Shown: one piece after another, positions 1-8,197 of the stretch | Numbering within the stretch: the stretch's first letter is position 1 | Layout: each line of letters opens with the position of its first letter | Assembly (NCBI GenBank): GCA_026981975.1 | Contig: JALSHV010000006.1 | Location: 20,827 to 84,826, forward strand | DNA from: Aquificaceae bacterium | Lineage (GTDB): Bacteria; Aquificota; Aquificia; Aquificales; Aquificaceae | Reading direction: 5' to 3' | Length of the DNA: 64,000 nt | Position numbers and translations under genes: made by a program | Notes under the pieces: generated by a model | What the model was told of the DNA's origin: nothing | What the model saw: the letters and a program-made list of their open reading frames with translations, nothing else | Databases searched by the model: none

Positions 1-958
1 TTCTCTTTTCAACTTCTGAGATCGGGGTGTCTTTTAAGAAAGACTCAAGATCGTATATAAGTCTCTTGGGATTTATAAAGAGATCTCCGTTTACTACAAC
101 TTGCTGAAGCAGATTCTTTTCAATGTCAACTTTTGCGGAGACTCTAAAAGTCCCCCCCGTGCATCGGTATATCCCGAATAAAACCTCTGAGCTGTCTGGA
201 GCTTTTTTGACATGGTATATCCAATCTTTACTTCTGAAGTAATCTTTCTTTTCTCTGAGCAGTTTTAATTCTTCTTCCGTTAAATCTCCCCACTCACTTT
301 TTATTCCGAACTCTTCTTCAAAGGCTTCTACAAAAGCCTTGAACACTATTTCTTTTTCTGGTATAAAACCGAGTTCCCTTTTAAGCCAAGTAACCCTGTC
401 TTCCGCTGCTTTTATTCCCTTTGATGTGAGCTTCTCTACAGGTATTTGAAGGGACTTGAGCATTCTCTCCACGTTAAAATCCACCAACACTGTTCCTTGG
501 TAAAGGAAAGCTTTCCCTTCAAATACACCTCCTGTGCCAGATATCTTTCTTCCTTCTACTTCTATATCGTTTCTGGGTCTGAACTCTGCTTTTATACCTA
601 ATTTCCTTAAGGCTTTCGCTGCAGCGGTGCATATTCTTGCTGTGAGCGTTTCGTAGTCTGGATCGCCGAGTTCACTTCTGTGGGCTATTATCTCCCAACC
701 TATTTGAGTTTCGTCAAAGTATATAGCTCCTCCTCCTGTTATCCTTCTGCCTACTTCTATTCCTTCCTTGGAAGTAAACTCTTCTCTTATTTCCTGTTCA
801 ACCGCTTGATGATAACCTATAAGAACACATTCTGGTTTGAACTGAAGAAATCTTATAGTGCTGGGAATTTTCTCCTGCGCGCGCAGGTGAAGCATTATCT
901 CATCTAAGGCTATATTCTCATAATGAGGTCTTTCTCCTGTGAAAACTACTCTCCACAT
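1..958 (-). CDS. lplA: Lipoate-protein ligase A family protein (3' end beyond window)
   Basis: This reading frame starts at an ATG at 958 and stays open to base 1, so about 319 residues are visible and the C-terminus is outside the window. It shows the lipoyl-ligase signature RRITGGGAIYFDE near residues 71-83 and the segment NDIEVEGRKISGTGG, whose Lys138 matches the catalytic lysine of LplA-type enzymes. The family adenylates lipoate and attaches it to a lysine of acceptor proteins such as GcvH. A C-terminal accessory region follows residue 230. It lies 8 bases after ubiA and is probably co-transcribed with it. In Aquificota, ligases of this family may also serve the lipoate-binding protein of the sulfur-oxidising sHdr pathway; that is inference, since no acceptor gene is visible. 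Confidence 0.85.
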   Translation of the reverse strand, partial: MWRVVFTGERPHYENIALDEIMLHLRAQEKIPSTIRFLQFKPECVLIGYHQAVEQEIREEFTSKEGIEVGRRITGGGAIYFDETQIGWEIIAHRSELGDPDYETLTARICTAAAKALRKLGIKAEFRPRNDIEVEGRKISGTGGVFEGKAFLYQGTVLVDFNVERMLKSLQIPVEKLTSKGIKAAEDRVTWLKRELGFIPEKEIVFKAFVEAFEEEFGIKSEWGDLTEEELKLLREKKDYFRSKDWIYHVKKAPDSSEVLFGIYRCTGGTFRVSAKVDIEKNLLQQVVVNGDLFINPKRLIYDLESFLKDTPISEVEKR

Positions 959-966
959 AATCTTAA

Positions 967-1815
967 CTATAATAACTTATCAGCAAAAACTGTTATAAAA
1001 AAAAGAATACTTATATACCCGTTTATTGTAAAGAAAGCTCTGTTTATCTTTGAAATATCCGTAGGTTTTATCAAAAGATGTTCGTATATAAGAAAGAGAG
1101 AAAGTAGAGCAAACCCTGTAAAGTAGATAGAACCTAAATCCGGGTGTCTTAAACCGAGAACCAATAAAGCTAAGAAGGTAAGAAAGTGTAAGCCTTTTGC
1201 AAATCTCAATGCACCTGATGTCCCAAATTTTACAGCGATGGACTTTAATCCGTGCTTTCTGTCAAATTCAACATCTTGTAAAGAATAGAGAATATCAAAA
1301 CCGGAAACCCAAGATCCCATAGCTGTTCCCAGTATAAGAGCGTTAGTGGAGATCCTCTCGTTCAAAGCCACATCTACAGCAATCGGAATCAGAAAATACA
1401 CTGTTCCCAAGAAGAGATGAGGGAAATAAGTAAACCTCTTAGCGTAGGGGTATACCCATAGGATAAGAATCACAAAAGGAGAAAGTAAAAGTGTTAATGT
1501 ATTTATTAAAGCACAGCTTAGAAGAAAAACGCTTGCTGATAGAAAAATAAGACTCCATACTTCCTTTTTTGAAACTTTCCCTGAGACTAAAGGCCAGTGT
1601 TTTGTTCTGGGATTTAATCTGTCGTAAGGTTCGTCTATTAATCTATTTAAAGCCATACCCAGTGTTCTTGCGCTTATAAGAGCTACAGTTATCCAGAAAA
1701 CTTCTTTCACTGAAGGAGTGTTCTTAGCAAGTAAAACAACGGCTGCAAGTGCAAAGGGAAGGGCGAAAATGGTGTGTTCAAATTTAACAAGCTCTGCGTA
1801 TTCTTTAAACTTCAC
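967..1815 (-). CDS. ubiA: UbiA-family polyprenyltransferase (quinone biosynthesis)
   Basis: A 282-residue integral membrane protein with about eight hydrophobic helices. Two aspartate-rich motifs bind Mg and the polyprenyl diphosphate: N57-R-L-I-D61-E-P-Y-D65 and a second one, QDVEFD, near residue 178, followed by the lysine-rich stretch RKHGLKSIAVKFG. The family moves a polyprenyl chain onto an aromatic acid. In organisms using the futalosine route to menaquinone this paralogue is MqnP; in this lineage the product would feed a naphthoquinone, which is inference. The sequence cannot separate MqnP from true UbiA. The gene is divergent from mrp with a 96-base gap and precedes lplA on the same strand. 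Confidence 0.85.
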   Translation of the reverse strand: MKFKEYAELVKFEHTIFALPFALAAVVLLAKNTPSVKEVFWITVALISARTLGMALNRLIDEPYDRLNPRTKHWPLVSGKVSKKEVWSLIFLSASVFLLSCALINTLTLLLSPFVILILWVYPYAKRFTYFPHLFLGTVYFLIPIAVDVALNERISTNALILGTAMGSWVSGFDILYSLQDVEFDRKHGLKSIAVKFGTSGALRFAKGLHFLTFLALLVLGLRHPDLGSIYFTGFALLSLFLIYEHLLIKPTDISKINRAFFTINGYISILFFITVFADKLL

Positions 1816-1911
1816 AGTTTATATTCTATTACTACTGCTGATAGCAGTCATACTGTCAGGAAATATTTGCATTATCCTTTATGTAAAAGATCTTAATCTT
1901 AGGAGGTTTTT

Positions 1912-2979
1912 ATGGCTATAAAAGAAATTATAGAAGCTCTCAAAAGTAAGGATCTTAGAGATCTTGGATTAAAAGAAAACTTAGCCCAGCTTGTGAAAGA
2001 CATTAAGCTTCTTGGCAAGGAACTTGATATTTTACTCTACCTGCCCCGCCCTGGACTTGAAGATGTTTTGAAGTCAAAAGTAGAAGATGCTCTTGCACAA
2101 ATGTCTTACGTGGAAAAAGTCAACGTTAAATTCTCCGGATCTCCTCCTCAGGGAATAGGACAATCTGTAGCTCAACCCACTTTTGCAAAGAGAAAGGTGC
2201 CGGGTGTTAAATACCTTATAGCAATAGGAAGTGGTAAAGGAGGAGTGGGTAAATCCACTGTATCTGCCAATCTTGCTGTAACGTTGGCAAACTTAGGATA
2301 TAAAGTAGGACTCTTAGACGCAGACGTTTACGGACCCAGTATTCCCACAATCTTAGGACTTAAAGGGGAAAGGGTTTCCCTAAATGAAAGGAACAAACTT
2401 ATACCCTTGGAGAGATTCGGTGTAAAGGTTCTTTCAATAGGATTTATGCTCCCTTCGGAAGACACACCCGTAATATGGCGGGGACCCATGCTGATGAAGG
2501 CTCTGACTCAGTTTCTTTTTGATGTAGAGTGGGAAGATCTTGATTTTCTTATATTAGATCTACCACCGGGAACAGGAGATGTTCAGCTCACACTTGCTCA
2601 GAATACGGAGGTAACAGGAGCTTTAGTAGTTACTACTCCTCAGGACGTTGCACTTGCAGATGTGAGGAAAACAACGGTAATGTTCAGGGAAGTGGGAATA
2701 CCTCTTTTAGGGGTTATTGAAAATATGGCTTACTTTATATGTCCCGATTCCGGAAAGAAGTATTTTATTTTTGGTAAAGGTAAAACAGCTGAATTCGCTA
2801 CTGCCTACGGTATTAAAGTGTTAGGTTCTATCCCTATTGATCCCGATGTTTCAGAGAGATCTGATAAGGGAGAGCCAATTACCGCTTTTGTCCCGGATTC
2901 ACCGGTTTCAAAAGCTTTCAGGAGTATAGGAGAATTACTGATTCAGGAAATAATTGCAGGAGGTAAAGCTCATGTTTGA
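1912..2979 (+). CDS. mrp: Mrp/NBP35-family Fe-S carrier ATPase
   Basis: A 355-residue protein with an N-terminal DUF59/MIP18-like domain (about 1-85) and a C-terminal P-loop domain. The deviant Walker A reads GSGKGGVGKST near residue 107, followed by DADVYGPSIP and LDLPPGTGDVQLT, all typical of Mrp/ApbC. The family carries [4Fe-4S] clusters to apoproteins. The usual C-terminal CxxC, which holds the bridging cluster in a dimer, reads C-P-D-S here, so only one cysteine remains. The DUF59 cysteine is also absent (LPRPGLED). A clear ribosome site (AGGAGG) precedes the ATG. The stop overlaps the next gene by 8 bases, so the two are translationally coupled. Confidence 0.9.
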   Translation: MAIKEIIEALKSKDLRDLGLKENLAQLVKDIKLLGKELDILLYLPRPGLEDVLKSKVEDALAQMSYVEKVNVKFSGSPPQGIGQSVAQPTFAKRKVPGVKYLIAIGSGKGGVGKSTVSANLAVTLANLGYKVGLLDADVYGPSIPTILGLKGERVSLNERNKLIPLERFGVKVLSIGFMLPSEDTPVIWRGPMLMKALTQFLFDVEWEDLDFLILDLPPGTGDVQLTLAQNTEVTGALVVTTPQDVALADVRKTTVMFREVGIPLLGVIENMAYFICPDSGKKYFIFGKGKTAEFATAYGIKVLGSIPIDPDVSERSDKGEPITAFVPDSPVSKAFRSIGELLIQEIIAGGKAHV

Positions 2980-4189
2980 AAGAAAGAAAGGTAAAAGAAC
3001 AGTTTACGTAGATCATATAGCTACCACACCGGTTGCCGAAGAGGTTTTATCCGCAATGCTCCCTTATTTTAGGGAAAAATTCGGCAATCCTACATCTCTT
3101 CACAGTTTTGGGCAAATTGCTAAAAAGGCTATAAATGAGGCTAGAGAGAAAATAGCATCTTTAATAAAAGCAAATACACCTGAGGAGATAATATTTACTT
3201 CTGGCGGAATAGAGGCTAACAATCTCGCTATAAAAGGTATATCCACAGCTTACAGAAGAAGAGGAAACCATATAATTACCACTGCAATAGAACATTACTC
3301 TATTCTACACTCCTGTAAAAGTCTTGAAAAGGAAGGTTGGGAAATTACCTACCTTAAACCTGATAAATACGGTTTTATAAACCCTGATGAACTCAGAGAA
3401 GCTATTAGAGAAGATACAGTTTTAGTATCAATAGGGCATTCCAATAGAGAAATAGGAACAATTCAGAACATAAAAGAACTAGTTATCACCGCTAAGGAAA
3501 AGAATCCTAAGGTTATATTTCATACAGATGCAGCACCCACCTTAGGACATTATCCTGTAGATCTTAAAGATTGGGGTGTTGACGCCGCTTCTTTTACAGC
3601 ACACTTGATGTATGGACCTAAGGGAGTAGGCGCTTTGTGGACACGTAAGGGGGTGAAGGTGAAACCTCTCATAGAAGGCGGGGTTCAGGAAAGAGGTGTT
3701 AGAGCGGGAACGGAAAATGTAGCTGGTATAGTAGGATTCGGTGTAGCGGCGGAACTGGCTCAAAGGGAATTAGAAGACAGAATAAAAAGACTATCTTCAT
3801 ACAGGGATAAACTCCGTAAAAAAATAGAGCAGGAATTAGACTATGTAGAATTTACAGGACACCCTACGCAGAGATTACCCCATCATCTTTCTCTTATTGT
3901 TCACTTCATAGAAGGGGAAGCTATGTTACTCAGGTGTGACCTTATGGGTATAGAGACAGCTTCAGGTTCTGCCTGTGTTTCCATGGCTTTAAAGCAATCC
4001 CATGTGCTTGCTGCTATAGGTGTTCCTAAGGAAGTTTCTAACGGTTCTATAGTCTTCAGCTTTGGCAGGGAGAACACAGAGGAAGATGTTAACTACATAG
4101 CTGAGGAATTTCCGAAAATAGTAAAATGGCTCAGATCTTTATCTCCTTTCAACGCGGAAAACTGGCAGAAATACGTTAAATCAAAGTAA
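2972..4189 (+). CDS. Cysteine desulfurase (NifS/IscS) homologue lacking the PLP lysine
   Basis: A 405-residue fold-type I aminotransferase of the NifS/IscS family: VDHIATTP at the N-terminus, EH108 and HTD186AA in the core, and the mobile loop SGSAC335VSM with its sulfur-accepting cysteine. The lysine that forms the PLP Schiff base (GHKIYGPKG in IscS) is replaced: the sequence reads AH-L212-MYGPKG, codon TTG at 3605-3607. Other substrate-site positions also differ: NNEIG reads NREIG (R159), DA-Q is P189, and the substrate-carboxylate arginine in SIRFS is V361. Normal desulfurase chemistry is therefore unlikely. I chose ATG 2972 because AGGAGG lies just upstream; an ATG at 2954 is less likely. 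Overlap with mrp suggests a joint role in Fe-S or sulfur transfer. An Archaeoglobus IscS with a comparable lysine loss is known. Confidence 0.85.
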   Translation: MFERKKGKRTVYVDHIATTPVAEEVLSAMLPYFREKFGNPTSLHSFGQIAKKAINEAREKIASLIKANTPEEIIFTSGGIEANNLAIKGISTAYRRRGNHIITTAIEHYSILHSCKSLEKEGWEITYLKPDKYGFINPDELREAIREDTVLVSIGHSNREIGTIQNIKELVITAKEKNPKVIFHTDAAPTLGHYPVDLKDWGVDAASFTAHLMYGPKGVGALWTRKGVKVKPLIEGGVQERGVRAGTENVAGIVGFGVAAELAQRELEDRIKRLSSYRDKLRKKIEQELDYVEFTGHPTQRLPHHLSLIVHFIEGEAMLLRCDLMGIETASGSACVSMALKQSHVLAAIGVPKEVSNGSIVFSFGRENTEEDVNYIAEEFPKIVKWLRSLSPFNAENWQKYVKSK

Positions 4190-4663
4190 TATACAGCAGT
4201 AAGGTTTGAGACTATTACTGTTTTTTTCCGCAACTTTCCGCAAGGCAATACCGGTTTTTGGATTTATGAGTTTTTCATTGAGTTCAATAAGAGGAATCAG
4301 AAAAAAATCCCTTTCCTCTAAATAAGGGTGAGGAATCTGAAGAAAGGGTAGCTCCAGCACCTTGTTTTTCCACAGAAGGATATCTATATCTATTTCCCTA
4401 GGACCCCATCTGTAGGTATATCTTCTTCCTATTTCCTTTTCTAATTTCTTGAGTTTATCCAGAAACTGAAAGGGATTATGATCTGTTCTTACTTCAACAA
4501 CACAGTTTAAAAAGTTAGGCTGATTTCCTACTCCCCACGGTTGGCTTTCGTAGACGGTAGATATCTTTACAATTTCACAGAAGCTCTTTAAGCCTTTAAG
4601 AGCTTTTAAAATATAGTTTACTCTGTTTCCTACATTACTTCCTAAGCCCAAGAATACGCACAC
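4181..4663 (-). CDS. folK: 2-amino-4-hydroxy-6-hydroxymethyldihydropteridine pyrophosphokinase
   Basis: A 160-residue cytosolic enzyme of folate synthesis that transfers pyrophosphate from ATP to 6-hydroxymethyl-7,8-dihydropterin. Family marks are GLGSNVGNR at the N-terminus, STVYESQPWG, and the Mg-binding signature RWGPREIDIDILL near residue 95-107. The length is normal. The only plausible start is a GTG at 4663 with no Shine-Dalgarno sequence; an AT-rich TATAAT lies immediately upstream. The gene is convergent with the desulfurase homologue, overlapping it by 9 bases, and is divergent from the next gene with a 28-base gap. Confidence 0.93.
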   Translation of the reverse strand: MCVFLGLGSNVGNRVNYILKALKGLKSFCEIVKISTVYESQPWGVGNQPNFLNCVVEVRTDHNPFQFLDKLKKLEKEIGRRYTYRWGPREIDIDILLWKNKVLELPFLQIPHPYLEERDFFLIPLIELNEKLINPKTGIALRKVAEKNSNSLKPYCCILL

Positions 4664-4691
4664 AATTATAAATAATTTATAATATGGGTTT

Positions 4692-5831
4692 ATGAATCTT
4701 CCTAAGCTGAGAATAGGTTTCTTGGAAGTGGAAGTTCCAATAGTCCAAGGGGGAATGGGAGTAGGAATCTCTTGGGAGAACTTAGCGGGATCTGTTGCCG
4801 CTCAGGGTGCAATAGGTGTGGTATCCGCTGTCGGGACAGGTTACCGTTATCCAGATCTTGTTAAAAGAGACAAATACGGCAGACCGATCGGTTCTCTGAA
4901 TGCCCATAGTCCAGAAGCTCTTAAAAAAATGATAAGAGAAGCTAAGGAGATTTCAAAAGGCAGAGGTGCTATAGGTGTAAATATTCTGTGTGCCATTACA
5001 GATTACGAAAGAGTAGCAAGAGATGCTGCGGAAGCGGGAGCTGATTTGATAATTTCCGGTGCAGGACTTCCCTTAAAACTTCCTCAGAGTGTTGAAGGTT
5101 ACGATATTGCTCTTGTTCCTATAGTCTCTTCCGCCAGAGCGCTTAACTTAATCTGCAGAACTTGGAAGCGTAAATACAATCGGCTTCCCGATGCGGTAGT
5201 TTTAGAAGGTCCCAAATCGGGCGGGCATCAAGGCTTTAAATACGAAGATTGTTTCAAACCTCAGTATCAGCTTGAAAATCTACTTCCCGAAGTCCTTAAG
5301 GAAGCCAAAAGATGGGGAAATATACCCGTTATAGTTGCAGGAGGCATATGGAGTTACTCCGATATTCTTTGGTATCTTGAAAAAGGAGCTTCTGGGGTTC
5401 AAATGGCTACCAGATTTGTTGCCACTCACGAATGTGACGCTCCTTTGATATACAAAGAGGTAATTCTTGAAGCTGAAAAGGAAGACATAATTCTTTTGAA
5501 ATCACCTGTTGGTTATCCTTTAAGGGTTATAAGAACTCCTTTCGTGGAAAGGCTTTTAGCTGGTGTCAACGGCTGGATGGGCTGTGTTTCCAACTGTATA
5601 ACACCGTGTAATAAAGGAGAAGAAGCTAAGAAGGTGGGATTTTGTATAGCTGATAGGCTGGGAGCGGCATGGCTTGGAAATTACGAGGAAGGTATATTTA
5701 TAAGCGGGGCTAACGGTTATAAGTTAAAGAAGCAGGGGATAATTTATGTAAAGGAACTAATAGATATGCTCACTGGTAAAATTCCCGATCCCACTTTAGA
5801 AGATACGGGAAGAAAAATCACGGTATCCTAA
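4692..5831 (+). CDS. Nitronate monooxygenase / FabK-like FMN oxidoreductase
   Basis: A 379-residue TIM-barrel flavoprotein of the 2-nitropropane dioxygenase family. Visible marks are the N-terminal PIVQGGMGVGISW, the central GPKSGGHQG motif that contacts FMN and substrate, and the glycine-rich GGIWSYSDI and GASGVQMATRF that bind the FMN phosphate. A cysteine-rich stretch near the C-terminus (GWMGCVSNCITPC) is unusual for simple nitronate monooxygenases. The family includes FabK enoyl-ACP reductases and nitronate oxidases; the substrate cannot be decided here. A TATAAT at 4678-4683 is so close to the ATG that the message may be leaderless. The 3' end overlaps pgeF by 14 bases, convergently. 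Confidence 0.8.
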   Translation: MNLPKLRIGFLEVEVPIVQGGMGVGISWENLAGSVAAQGAIGVVSAVGTGYRYPDLVKRDKYGRPIGSLNAHSPEALKKMIREAKEISKGRGAIGVNILCAITDYERVARDAAEAGADLIISGAGLPLKLPQSVEGYDIALVPIVSSARALNLICRTWKRKYNRLPDAVVLEGPKSGGHQGFKYEDCFKPQYQLENLLPEVLKEAKRWGNIPVIVAGGIWSYSDILWYLEKGASGVQMATRFVATHECDAPLIYKEVILEAEKEDIILLKSPVGYPLRVIRTPFVERLLAGVNGWMGCVSNCITPCNKGEEAKKVGFCIADRLGAAWLGNYEEGIFISGANGYKLKKQGIIYVKELIDMLTGKIPDPTLEDTGRKITVS

Positions 5832-6441
5832 CAGTTGTTAGGAATCTTTCAGAGGTTTTGTTCCTTCTGTAGGAAGGGAAAGTCTCTGAACAAACGGTGC
5901 ATATTTCCATAAAACCTATATCTCTTACACCAAAGCTTTCCAGTTCCTTTATAACAGATTCTTGCATATCCATGAAAAGTTTTCCATCTCTCTGTCTAAC
6001 GTAATCGGGAAACAAATTTTTGAACTCTTCTCCTACTCTATAGCAGCAAGATTTGGCAGCGGGACCTAAAAAAGCAAAGATATTGGAAGGATCTTCACCA
6101 AGTTCCCTTAGGAGTCTTTCCACTATTCCCGTAGCCAATCCTCTCCAACCGATGTGAGCTATTCCTACTCTTTCTTTTCCTAAGACTACAAGAGGAGTGC
6201 AATCCGCTGTTTTTACACCTATTTTTACATCTTTAAGAGCTGTTACTACTCCATCTCCTATAATAGGTAGCGCGGGGAAGTATTTCAGCAATATTATCCT
6301 GTTTGTGTGTTTTTGAAAGGGAATATAGAGATTCTTCTCTAACTTCCATTGAACTTTTACTTCAATTTGTATGTTTTTTATACAAAAGAAATAGTTCAAC
6401 TTTTCAGTTTTCCCGCCTTCTCTGAAGTCCTTCTTATACAT
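5818..6441 (-). CDS. pgeF: Multicopper-oxidase-like / purine nucleoside phosphorylase (YfiH/PgeF family)
   Basis: A protein of up to 207 residues in the DUF152 (laccase-domain) family. It keeps the signature residues: QKHTNR, KTADCTP, AHIGWRGLATG, GPAAKSCCYRVG and the C-terminal ICTVC...SYRR. Histidine and cysteine of these motifs bind zinc. Members cleave purine nucleosides with phosphate, and some are linked to peptidoglycan editing or polyphenol oxidation. The ATG at 6441 lies 46 bases inside proC. A TTG at 6399 that overlaps the proC stop as TTGA would give 193 residues and is a serious alternative. It is the last gene of a long minus-strand unit. Confidence 0.82.
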   Translation of the reverse strand: MYKKDFREGGKTEKLNYFFCIKNIQIEVKVQWKLEKNLYIPFQKHTNRIILLKYFPALPIIGDGVVTALKDVKIGVKTADCTPLVVLGKERVGIAHIGWRGLATGIVERLLRELGEDPSNIFAFLGPAAKSCCYRVGEEFKNLFPDYVRQRDGKLFMDMQESVIKELESFGVRDIGFMEICTVCSETFPSYRRNKTSERFLTTVRIP

Positions 6442-7172
6442 TCTATAATTAATCCTTTGAAACCTTTTTTCTCTAAGTAAGATATCCCTTCAATAGTTGT
6501 CCCACCGGGAGATGTCACCTTTGTGATCCACTCATTGGGACTTCCTTTTTTTTCTTTAATAAGGCTCACACTTCCCTCAACTGTATCCAAGACTATTTTT
6601 AAAGCGGTTTCGTATTCAAAACCTTCTCTGACACCCGCCAGAGCAAGAGCTTCTATGAAGGAAAAGACAAAAGCAGGACCGCTACCTGCCAGAGCGGTAA
6701 AGCTGTCAAAAAGATATTCCGGAATTTCGTAAATATTTCCACAGGAAGAAAACAAATCCTTTAAGAGTTTTTTTTCTTCTTCATTTACCTCTTCTCCAAA
6801 GGCTATTGCAATTGCTCCTTTACCTACAAGTGTGTTTACACTGGGCATGAGTCTTACTACTTTTCTATTACCGATTGTGGAGTAAAGAAAATCCAAATCT
6901 ATACCTGCCGCTATGCTTATTACTAATTTTCCCTTTGTAATATCCTTTATTTCATTAATGACATTCTTTATATCTTGAGGTTTTACAGCCAAAATAAGAA
7001 GATCGCAGTTCTTTGTTAGAAAATAGGAGTTGTTGGGAACTGCAAACCCTTCTTCAATAGCTGCTTGTCTTTTGCGAGGATCTTTATCGTAAATCCACAG
7101 TTCTGCTTTGCTTTTCAACGCACGTGCTATAGCACTTCCCATATTACCGAAGCCGATAATACCTAATTTCAT
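6396..7172 (-). CDS. proC: Pyrroline-5-carboxylate reductase
   Basis: A 258-residue enzyme that makes proline from pyrroline-5-carboxylate with NAD(P)H. The N-terminal Rossmann motif GIIGFGNMGSAI is clear, followed by AVKPQDI, ISIAAGI, and the family signature ALAGSGPAF and SPGGTTIEGI near the C-terminus. The length is slightly short but within the family range. It starts by a 4-base overlap with the upstream DUF2103-like gene, so it belongs to the same transcription unit. No frameshift is seen. Confidence 0.95.
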   Translation of the reverse strand: MKLGIIGFGNMGSAIARALKSKAELWIYDKDPRKRQAAIEEGFAVPNNSYFLTKNCDLLILAVKPQDIKNVINEIKDITKGKLVISIAAGIDLDFLYSTIGNRKVVRLMPSVNTLVGKGAIAIAFGEEVNEEEKKLLKDLFSSCGNIYEIPEYLFDSFTALAGSGPAFVFSFIEALALAGVREGFEYETALKIVLDTVEGSVSLIKEKKGSPNEWITKVTSPGGTTIEGISYLEKKGFKGLIIECIRRTSEKAGKLKS

Positions 7173-7453
7173 AAGAATCTTTCCTTGAAATCTCTTTCAA
7201 ACTTTTCCTCATCGTTACAAACTACAAAGATTTCCTGAACGGAGGTTCCGGTTTTGTAGAGTAGTTTGTAGCCTATTTGTGTTCTGTATTTTAAAAACAG
7301 CCCTCTTGATCCTCTTCCTCTGTTTTTACGCACTATTCTGCCGGGAATGATGCTGTTGACCGATTCCCATTTTTCCATTTCTTTAAGGTATTCCCTTAAA
7401 CCCTCAAGAAGATGATGCTCTATTTTGAGTTTACCTTTTCTTTTCCTTAGCAT
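7169..7453 (-). CDS. Small basic protein, DUF2103-like
   Basis: A 94-residue, lysine- and arginine-rich protein of unknown function. It begins LRKRKGKLKIEHHLLEGL and contains IIPGRI and GYKLLYKTGTSVQEIFVV; these segments resemble the DUF2103 family of predicted metal-binding proteins, from memory and not checked. The pair of histidines near residue 13 is the only obvious metal-ligand candidate. The start overlaps nothing upstream (3-base gap to the DUF72 gene) and the stop overlaps proC by 4 bases. Placement inside the operon is the best evidence that it is real. Confidence 0.7.
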   Translation of the reverse strand: MLRKRKGKLKIEHHLLEGLREYLKEMEKWESVNSIIPGRIVRKNRGRGSRGLFLKYRTQIGYKLLYKTGTSVQEIFVVCNDEEKFERDFKERFL

Positions 7454-7456
7454 TGG

Positions 7457-8197
7457 TTAAATTTTAACACTGGTGAGAATTTCCTTCAGCTTAAGGCAGT
7501 TATACGGTGCGGCAGCATCGTAATCGTTATTAAAGTAAACGTAAATTCTCAAAGCTCCTAATTTTTTTAAACGTGAAGCCAATTGATAAAGTTCCTCTTC
7601 TGTGTAGTAATACCTATACCACTTGTTCTTACCGTGCATTCTGATATAAAGCACTTCTGAAGTCTTTACAATATCTTCGGGAAGTCCGGGAGCGCTTACA
7701 GAACAAAAAGTTACATTGGTTTCCGCTAAGGTTTTATAAACTTCTTCCCTCCACCAGTTAGGATTTCTGAACTCAAAAACATTTGTAAAATCAGTGTTTA
7801 TCTGTTTTATAAGTCTGTTTAAATTTTCCTCAGAATACCTGTAAGAGGGAGGAAATTGAAAGAGAAAGGCACCCAGTTTATCACCGAGACAAGTTGCTAC
7901 CGTTTCGTAAAAGTTTTTTAAAAGTTCTTCTGTTTCTGTAAATTTTCTGAGATGTGTTATGATCCTGTTTACTTTAACGGAAAAAACAAATCCCTGTGGA
8001 GTATTCCTATAGAATCTTTTCAAGTTTTCTTTGGTGGGAAATTTGTAGAAAGTTGAGTTGATTTCCACTGTATTGAAATACCTACAGTAATAAGACAGCC
8101 AATCCGAGGGTTTAATATCCTCAGGGTAAAACTTCCCCTTCCAATCTCTGTAAAAGAATCCACTGCAACCGAGCAGGTATTTATTATCCTCCCGCAA
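7457..8197 (-). CDS. DUF72 (YecE-like) family protein
   Basis: A 246-residue TIM-barrel-like protein of family DUF72. It shows the N-terminal LLGCSGFFYRDWKGKFYP, the strand VEINSTFYKFPT, the FSVKVNRIITH segment, FQFPPSYR, the conserved FEFRNPNWW, and late YVYFNNDY. The biochemical role of the family is not established. It overlaps the CysO-like gene by 14 bases, so the two may be translationally coupled. The operon includes a sulfur carrier and a tRNA thiolase, but nothing in the sequence ties DUF72 to sulfur. Confidence 0.88.
   Translation of the reverse strand: MREDNKYLLGCSGFFYRDWKGKFYPEDIKPSDWLSYYCRYFNTVEINSTFYKFPTKENLKRFYRNTPQGFVFSVKVNRIITHLRKFTETEELLKNFYETVATCLGDKLGAFLFQFPPSYRYSEENLNRLIKQINTDFTNVFEFRNPNWWREEVYKTLAETNVTFCSVSAPGLPEDIVKTSEVLYIRMHGKNKWYRYYYTEEELYQLASRLKKLGALRIYVYFNNDYDAAAPYNCLKLKEILTSVKI

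Noticed and set aside
680..1126. Two plus-strand frames over the lplA and ubiA genes
   Set aside because: They are antisense to well-supported genes and show only low-complexity translation.
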